Source of the DNA: JAEMQF01 sp963850525
GTDB taxonomy: Bacteria > Pseudomonadota > Gammaproteobacteria > Burkholderiales > Burkholderiaceae_C
Length of the DNA: 64,000 nucleotides
Direction: 5' to 3'
NCBI GenBank assembly: GCA_963850525.1
Contig: CAWKLQ010000001.1
Coordinates: 682,001 to 746,000 of the forward strand
This document shows, one piece after another, positions 57,356-64,000 of the stretch. The position numbers and the translations under genes were made by a program. The first letter of the stretch is position 1. Each line of letters starts with the position of its first letter. Under the pieces are notes generated by a model, which was given only the letters and a program-made list of their open reading frames with translations, ran no database searches and was not told the DNA's origin.

Positions 57356-58291
57356 CTACGCGCTGATGTTGATGACGATTCCCACACCCGACATTGCCGG
57401 CGTCGCACGATCGGCGCTCAGGCCACGCGCCAGGCTGTGCAGGAAACTCGCCAGCGTCGGTGACGCGGAACCGGCAGTCGGTGCGTTCGGGTTGAGCGAG
57501 CGCAGCACGCTCATCATCGCGTCGAAGGCTTGCGACAAGGGGCTGGTCGGAGCTGGGGTCGCCGACACTGCGGCGGCTGGGGCCGTCTGATTCGTCGGCG
57601 TGGGTGCAGGCTCGATGGGCGTCGCGCCCGGCGCCGCCGGGACCACCGGCGAGGGATTCACAGCGGCCGCGCTCGAGTCGTAGCGCGCAGCAAGCGTCTC
57701 GAGGCGTGTGGCCATTCCGGAATAGCCGCGCGACATGCCAAAGCCTTCGCCATGACCATGGTGACCGTGATGGCCGCGATGGCGATGATGCCCTTCGTGA
57801 TCGTCGCCGTCGTGACGCCGGCGCCCTGACTCGCCGTGCTCGCCGCCACGCACCGCTTGCCACAGCGCATGGGCGAATGCGAACACCACGTCCTCGACGC
57901 TCGCGGCACGCGGCGTTGTCGGGTCGGCCGCAGGCGCGCCAACGGCGCCGGTTGCAGCTGGGCTCGGCGCTGGCGGAACGGCGACCACAGGCGGAGTGGG
58001 CGTCGCGGCTGCGGGCGTTGCCGGGGCCGCAGGCAGGGGCGTCGGTGCGCCCGGCGCGGGAGGGGCTGGAGCCGGAGCTGGGTCGGGGGTCAGACCCATC
58101 TCGCGCAAAGCTGCCATCATCGCTTCATACAGCACATTGCGCCGACCGTGGCCCTGACCGCTCGGACCGCAGGCCTGCGTCGGCGTCGCGACCGGGTCGT
58201 TCGCCGCGGGGCTCGTGCCGGCCACGGGCGCGGGCGCTGGCGCCGCGCCGGACAGGCTGAAGAAGCTAAGTGAGATGGACGTGATCGACAT
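57356..58291 (-). CDS. Pro/Ala-rich protein with His-rich patch, unknown function
   Basis: 311 residues from ATG 58291, with AAGGAG 7 bases upstream. The N-terminus is MSITSISLSFFSLSG; a helical segment HGRRNVLYEAMMAALREMGL follows, then about 60 residues of Pro/Ala repeats, a helix VEDVVFAFAHALWQAVRGG, a His/Gly/Asp patch (residues about 183-208, over ten His) and a C-terminal helix SPLSQAFDAMMSVLRSLNPN. No signal peptide is clear. The His patch could bind metal. I recognise no family; the strong ribosome site and codon pattern support a real gene. Confidence 0.7.
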   Translation of the reverse strand: MSITSISLSFFSLSGAAPAPAPVAGTSPAANDPVATPTQACGPSGQGHGRRNVLYEAMMAALREMGLTPDPAPAPAPPAPGAPTPLPAAPATPAAATPTPPVVAVPPAPSPAATGAVGAPAADPTTPRAASVEDVVFAFAHALWQAVRGGEHGESGRRRHDGDDHEGHHRHRGHHGHHGHGEGFGMSRGYSGMATRLETLAARYDSSAAAVNPSPVVPAAPGATPIEPAPTPTNQTAPAAAVSATPAPTSPLSQAFDAMMSVLRSLNPNAPTAGSASPTLASFLHSLARGLSADRATPAMSGVGIVINISA

Positions 58292-58508
58292 GACAAACTC
58301 CTTGTCTGGCTTCTGGTGCATGATTCCCGACCGTGATCGATTGGCCAAGACGCACCCGGACGCTAGAGTTGTCGGCGCGGTGCTCGGCAAAATTCAGCCC
58401 TCACACGCAACCGCTCGTAAGCGCCGTGCACTACGTCACTCGCAAACCTCACTTTCGCTGCAAGCCCCAGGATGAAACTGCCCTCACGTCGCTTCGCTCC
58501 TGCCCCCA

Positions 58509-58536
58509 GGGCCACGAAGGGGCCCCGTCGTGGCCC
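58509..58536. repeat. Inverted repeat upstream of xth
   Basis: GGGCCACGA (58509-58517) and TCGTGGCCC (58528-58536), perfect 9-base arms with a 10-base loop, in the 286-base gap before xth. No U-tract follows on either side, so it is not a standard terminator. The rest of the gap shows no gene. Confidence 0.6.
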
Positions 58537-58577
58537 TCGGGGCGGTCAGTGGCTTCGGGCGGCCGGGCGCCACTGAC

Positions 58578-59341
58578 ATGAAACTCGCCACCTGGAACGT
58601 CAACTCGCTGACGGTGCGTTTGCCCCAAGTGCTGGCTTGGCTGGCCGCGCACAGCCCTGACGTCCTGTGCCTGCAGGAAACGAAACTCGTCGACGAAAAG
58701 TTCCCGCTGGCAGACCTCACCGCGGCGGGCTATCGCGCCGAGTTCTTCGGCCAGAAGACGTACAACGGCGTCGCCTTGCTGACCCGCGATGGTGCGAGCG
58801 ATGTGGTGAAGAACATCCCCGGCTTCGACGACGCCTTGGCGCGCGTCATCACCGGAACGGTGCACGGGATTCGCGTGATCGGCGCCTACATGCCCAACGG
58901 CGAGGCGCCCGACAGCGACAAGTTCCTCTACAAGATGCGCTGGCTCGACGCGCTGCACGCCTGGCTGACGGTCGAGTGCGCGAAGCACCCGCGCTTGGTG
59001 CTGCTTGGCGACTTCAACATCGCCCCCGAAGATCGCGACGTATTCGATCCGGTCGGATGGGCCGGGCAAATCCACTGCACCGACGCCGAGCGCAACCAGT
59101 TTGCCAAGCTGCTCGGCCTGGGCTTGCACGACGCGTTTCGCCTGTTCGATCAACCCCCGAAGAGCTGGAGCTGGTGGGACTACCGCAACCTGGCGTTTCG
59201 CAAGAACCAGGGGTTGCGCATCGACCACATTCTGATCAGCGAGGCCCTGCGCCCGGCGGTCACGGCATGCGTCATCGACAAGCCGACGCGCAAGAACGAG
59301 CGCCCGAGCGACCACGCCCCCGTCTGGCTGGAACTCGACGC

Positions 59342-59366
<25 letters not shown>
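58578..59366 (+). CDS. xth: Exodeoxyribonuclease III
   Basis: 262 residues. Active-site blocks of the ExoIII/APE1 family are present: WNVNSL, CLQETKL (Glu), GAYMPNG, GDFNIAPEDRDVF (Asp and Asn), SWWDYR and the terminal SDHAPVWLEL (Asp-His). It acts as AP endonuclease and 3'-5' exonuclease in DNA repair. ATG 58578 begins MKLATWNVNS. Its end overlaps the convergent ntrC gene by 25 bases. Confidence 0.95.
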
Positions 59367-60874
<1,508 letters not shown>

Positions 60875-60926
60875 GCAAGGCCTGCGTTGGGCTGCCCCTT
60901 GCCACAGGCCGGCGCCGACCTGCCGC

Positions 60927-62027
60927 TCACGGCAGCGGAATCAATATCTTGAAGATCGTATTGCCTGGCTCGCTTTCGCATTCCACGGTGCCCTGGTGCT
61001 GCTGCACAAAGGTCTGCGCCAAGGTCAAGCCCAGACCCGAGCCGCCTTCGCGCCCGGTGACCAGGGGGTAGAACATTCGCTCGAGCAGCGCCGCCGGAAC
61101 ACCCGGACCGTTGTCTTGCACACGCAATTCCAGTGCCAGGCGGTAGCGCTGCTTGCCCAGCGTCACCTGGCGCGCGATGCGCGAACTCAGGGTGACGCGC
61201 GCGTCGCCCGCGAGAATGCGTTCGGCAAGCGCTTGCGCGGCGTTTTGCGCGATGTTGAGCAGCGCCTGGATGAGCTGTTCACGGTCGCCGCGGAACTCGG
61301 GGATCGACACGTCGTAGTCGCGCCGGACTTCGAGGCCGCGCGGAAATTCGGCGAGCACGAGCGCACGCACGCGTTCGCACACCTCGTGAATGTTCACGTC
61401 GCCCACGACGTGCGGCAAGCGGTGCGGCGCGAGCAACCGGTCCACCAGCGCCTGAAGACGGTCCGCCTCGGCGATGATGACGCGCGTGTAGTCGCTCAAG
61501 GTCTTGGACTGCAACTCCATCTCGAGCAGTTGCGCTGCACCACGAATCCCGCCCAGCGGATTCTTGATCTCATGCGCCAGGTTGCGGATCAACTCCTTGT
61601 TCGCTTGAACATGGCCCAGCACGCGCTCCTCGCGCTCCAGGCGCACCTGCTGCTCCAACAGCACCAGCTCGACGACGAGGTGCGATGTCGGATCGGCGGG
61701 GCTGACGATCACGTGCACCGGCCAGGCGTCGCTATGACCGTGGCCGCGCCGCAAATGCGCCTCGAGCCGGCTCGCCGAAAATTGATTCGCCGCCACCGCG
61801 GCGACGGTGTCGCGCACCGGCTGCGGGTCGACGAACCAGTCGAACAGGTTGGAGCGCTGCACGTTGCGCCGCGCCAGGCCCATGGTGTGCTCGAAAGCCG
61901 CATTCGCGAAGACGCATTCGCCGCTCGCGCCAATCACGGCGACCATGCTCGCCAGGTGATCGAAGGCCGCGTAGGCTCGGGTCGCTGATTCGAGTCGCGC
62001 AGGAGGAGCGTCGGACCCGGCTTTCAC
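60927..62027 (-). CDS. ntrB: Nitrogen regulation sensor kinase NtrB
   Basis: 366 residues from GTG 62027, overlapping the DUF4124 gene stop (GTGA). A PAS domain (residues 15-120) precedes the H-box NLAHEIKNPLGGIRGAAQLL and the ATPase boxes NIAQNAAQAL, DNGPGVP and GGSGLGLTLAQ. No membrane segment, as expected for the soluble PII-controlled kinase. Separated from ntrC by 52 bases. Confidence 0.95.
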   Translation of the reverse strand: MKAGSDAPPARLESATRAYAAFDHLASMVAVIGASGECVFANAAFEHTMGLARRNVQRSNLFDWFVDPQPVRDTVAAVAANQFSASRLEAHLRRGHGHSDAWPVHVIVSPADPTSHLVVELVLLEQQVRLEREERVLGHVQANKELIRNLAHEIKNPLGGIRGAAQLLEMELQSKTLSDYTRVIIAEADRLQALVDRLLAPHRLPHVVGDVNIHEVCERVRALVLAEFPRGLEVRRDYDVSIPEFRGDREQLIQALLNIAQNAAQALAERILAGDARVTLSSRIARQVTLGKQRYRLALELRVQDNGPGVPAALLERMFYPLVTGREGGSGLGLTLAQTFVQQHQGTVECESEPGNTIFKILIPLP

Positions 62028-62539
62028 TGCGGCAGCTTGGCCAGTTCACGCCTCAAGGCGGCAATGTCGCTTTCCTTGCGCGCGATTCCCGCCTTCAGCT
62101 CGGTGAGCCGGTCCTGGTACTTCTGGAAATTGCGCTCCTCGCCGCGCCGCTCGGGCTCGCCGTTGTTGAACTCTTTTTGCAGGGCGTCCAGGCGATCCGT
62201 CTCGGCGCGCAACTCGGCTTCGAGAATGCGCCGCGCGTCGGAGTCGCGCGAGCGCTGCGCGTTCGGATCGATCTTCGCTTCGGCCCGGCCTTCCGAGCCG
62301 CGCACCCCCGACGCGCCTTGCGCCGGCACCGGCTTGCCCTCGCTGCGAGGGCGAACCGACTGGATCACGGTGACGGGCACACCCTCGAGGGTTCGGCAAC
62401 CGCGTTCCTGCGCTTCCTTGGCGCTGATCGTGTCGGTGTAAATATTGCCCGGGCAGCGGTAGACGGTATTGCCCTGCGCGTGCACCCACGGAGTGACACA
62501 CACCACGGCAAAAATTGCAAGGCACGATCGAAACTTCAT
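62024..62539 (-). CDS. Exported DUF4124 protein with coiled coil
   Basis: 171 residues from ATG 62539; AAGGAC precedes it. A signal peptide (cleavage near VHAQ, residue 23) is followed by a short DUF4124 segment (NTVYRCPGNIYTDTISAKEAQERGC, two Cys) and a charged C-terminal coiled coil (residues 105-170). Genes of this type commonly lie between glnA and ntrB in Burkholderiales. Periplasmic; function unknown. Confidence 0.85.
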   Translation of the reverse strand: MKFRSCLAIFAVVCVTPWVHAQGNTVYRCPGNIYTDTISAKEAQERGCRTLEGVPVTVIQSVRPRSEGKPVPAQGASGVRGSEGRAEAKIDPNAQRSRDSDARRILEAELRAETDRLDALQKEFNNGEPERRGEERNFQKYQDRLTELKAGIARKESDIAALRRELAKLPQ

Positions 62540-62631
62540 GACATCCGTCCTTTGCCACCGAACGCACTGGATGCCCCAGGCGCCGACCGGCTCGCGCGGA
62601 TTGTCTCGCGGAATTCCCGGAAACGAGCAAG

Positions 62632-62659
62632 AAAAAGGGACGCTCCAAGCGTCCCTTTT
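62632..62659. terminator. Intrinsic terminator after glnA
   Basis: AAAAAGGGACGC-tccaa-GCGTCCCTTTT: a 7-base GC-rich stem extended by A-T pairs, with five U residues when read on the minus strand. It lies 28 bases after the glnA stop and separates glnA from the DUF4124-ntrBC genes. Confidence 0.9.
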
Positions 62660-62687
62660 CAATCGAGCTGCGCCGCGGGCGCCCAGC

Positions 62688-64000
62688 CTACAGGCTGTAG
62701 TACATGTCGTACTCGACCGGGTGCGTCGTCATCCGGTAGCGCGTCACTTCCTGCATCTTCAACTCGATGTAGGCGTCGATGAAGCCGTCGGTGAAGACGC
62801 CACCCTTGGTCAGGAAGGCGCGGCCCTTGTCGAGGTAGTCCAGCGCCTGGTCCAGGCTGTGGCACACCGTGGGAATTTTTGCGTCTTCTTCGGGCGGCAA
62901 GTGGTACAGGTCTTTGGTCGCGGCGTCGCCCGGGTGGATCTTGTTTTCCACGCCGTCCAGCCCGGCCATCAGCAACGCTGCAAACGCGAGGTAGGGGTTG
63001 GCCTGAGGATCGGGGAAGCGCGCCTCGATGCGCCGGCCCTTGGGGTTGGCGACGTAGGGAATGCGGATCGACGCCGAGCGGTTGCGCGAGCTGTACGCGA
63101 GTTTGACGGGAGCTTCGAAGCCCGGCACGAGGCGCTTGTACGAATTCGTCCCCGGGTTCGTGATCGCGTTCAATGCACGTGCATGCTTGATGATGCCGCC
63201 GATGTAGTACAGCGCAAACTCCGACAAGCCGGCGTAACCGTCGCCGGCAAACAGGTTCTTGCCGTCTTTCCAGACTGACTGGTGCACGTGCATCCCGGAG
63301 CCGTTGTCACCGACGATGGGCTTGGGCATGAAGGTCGCCGTCTTGCCGTAGGAATGCGCGACGTTCTGGATCACGTATTTCTGCAATTGCAGCCAGTCGG
63401 CACGCTGCACCAGCGTGCTGAACTTGGTGCCGAGTTCCATCTGGCCGGCCGTGCCCACTTCGTGGTGGTGCACCTCGACCGGAATTCCCAGCGATTCGAG
63501 GATCAGGCACATCTCGGAGCGCATGTCCTGGAAGCTGTCGACGGGCGGCGTGGGGAAGTACCCGCCTTTGACGGTCGGCCGATAGCCCGAGTTGCCGTGT
63601 TCGTACTCCTTGCTGCTGCTCCAGGCGGCCTCTTCGGATTCGATCTTGCAGAACGAACCCGACATCTCTACACCCCAGCGCACGCTGTCGAACACGAAGA
63701 ATTCGGGTTCCGGGCCGAAGAACGCGGTATCGCCCAGGCCTGAGGACTTCATGTACGCTTCGGCGCGCTTGGCCAGCGAGCGCGGATCACGCTCGTAGGG
63801 CTTGCCGTCGCCGGGTTCCAGCACGTCGCAGGTAAGGAGCAGCGTCGGCTCCTCGAAGAACGGGTCGATGTTGGCCGTGTTCGGGTCGGGCATCAACAGC
63901 ATGTCGGACGCTTCGATGCCCTTCCAGCCGGCGATCGACGAGCCGTCGAAGGCGTGCCCGGCGCTGAACTTGTCTTCGTCGAACGCTGACACGGGTACGG
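62688..64000 (-). CDS. glnA: Glutamine synthetase type I (5' end outside window)
   Basis: The C-terminal 437 residues; the frame stays open to base 64000 (codons for VPV precede the GTG at 63992), so the true start is beyond the window. FDGSSIAGWKGIEASDML, NGSGMHVHQSVW, NRSASIRIPY and the adenylylation loop KDLYHLPPEE (Tyr) are intact. It makes glutamine from glutamate, ammonia and ATP; activity is controlled by adenylylation and transcription by the NtrBC pair encoded just downstream. Confidence 0.97.
   Translation of the reverse strand, partial: VPVSAFDEDKFSAGHAFDGSSIAGWKGIEASDMLLMPDPNTANIDPFFEEPTLLLTCDVLEPGDGKPYERDPRSLAKRAEAYMKSSGLGDTAFFGPEPEFFVFDSVRWGVEMSGSFCKIESEEAAWSSSKEYEHGNSGYRPTVKGGYFPTPPVDSFQDMRSEMCLILESLGIPVEVHHHEVGTAGQMELGTKFSTLVQRADWLQLQKYVIQNVAHSYGKTATFMPKPIVGDNGSGMHVHQSVWKDGKNLFAGDGYAGLSEFALYYIGGIIKHARALNAITNPGTNSYKRLVPGFEAPVKLAYSSRNRSASIRIPYVANPKGRRIEARFPDPQANPYLAFAALLMAGLDGVENKIHPGDAATKDLYHLPPEEDAKIPTVCHSLDQALDYLDKGRAFLTKGGVFTDGFIDAYIELKMQEVTRYRMTTHPVEYDMYYSL

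Overview
The window is high-GC, densely packed chromosomal DNA from a betaproteobacterium, most likely order Burkholderiales (a Comamonadaceae/Rubrivivax-like lineage). The evidence is gene order as well as composition: thrS-infC-rpmI-rplT-pheS-pheT-ihfA-merR-tRNAPro, and glnA-DUF4124 gene-ntrB-ntrC, are typical betaproteobacterial arrangements. Many neighbouring genes share 4-base ATGA/GTGA overlaps. No stretch longer than 300 bases lacks a feature; the largest gaps are 5834-6124 and 58292-58577.

Layout. (1) 1-4959: a plus-strand set centred on sulfoacetaldehyde: acylating dehydrogenase (5' cut by the window edge), acyl-CoA ligase, TauE-type exporter and GMC flavoprotein. (2) 5169-5833: VapBC toxin-antitoxin pair beside tRNA-Pro(GGG). 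(3) 6273-14135, minus strand: translation block (merR, ihfA, pheT, pheS, rplT, rpmI, infC, thrS) with a threonine-rich leader peptide and attenuator before thrS. (4) 14162-21948: an ECF sigma/cupin anti-sigma pair facing two DUF4331 exported proteins, a lipoprotein, a TPR protein and an EF-hand/HupE membrane protein. Three matching promoter motifs (GCATCCG-N14-GCGTA) tie this into one regulon. (5) 21964-25506: patatin-like protein and Tex, with a 45-base tandem duplication at their junction. (6) 25554-27210: cobalt-type nitrile hydratase with its accessory protein. (7) 27132-29142: flavoprotein and a deleted DUF1223 gene. (8) 29149-40935, minus strand: a long lipid/acyl-CoA operon-like run (FadJ-type enzyme, thiolase, haloalkane dehalogenase, two acyl-CoA dehydrogenases, SDRs, thioesterase). 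(9) 41084-44412: selO-yciB-bolA-ppiC. (10) 44425-47879: ABC ATPase and esterase (divergent), DUF6600 protein. (11) 48051-55959, minus strand: propionyl-CoA to succinyl-CoA operon (mutase, MeaB, carboxylase beta and alpha, epimerase) ending in a peptide deformylase, facing a GntR regulator. (12) 56805-64000: folA, a His/Pro-rich orphan, xth, ntrC, ntrB, a DUF4124 gene and glnA (5' end beyond the window).

Most notable signals: the self-consistent ECF regulon around DUF4331 genes of unknown function; a complete ribosome-mediated attenuator for thrS; and two palindromic REP-like doublets inserted in frame, in the same phase, into two unrelated enzyme genes (acyl-CoA ligase and MeaB), adding peptides of the form VIPA.AGI...VDPG...RRDD. 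Several genes (selO, nthA, the GntR gene, folA, the thrS leader) have a -10-like box 6-9 bases before ATG and no Shine-Dalgarno sequence, suggesting leaderless mRNAs.
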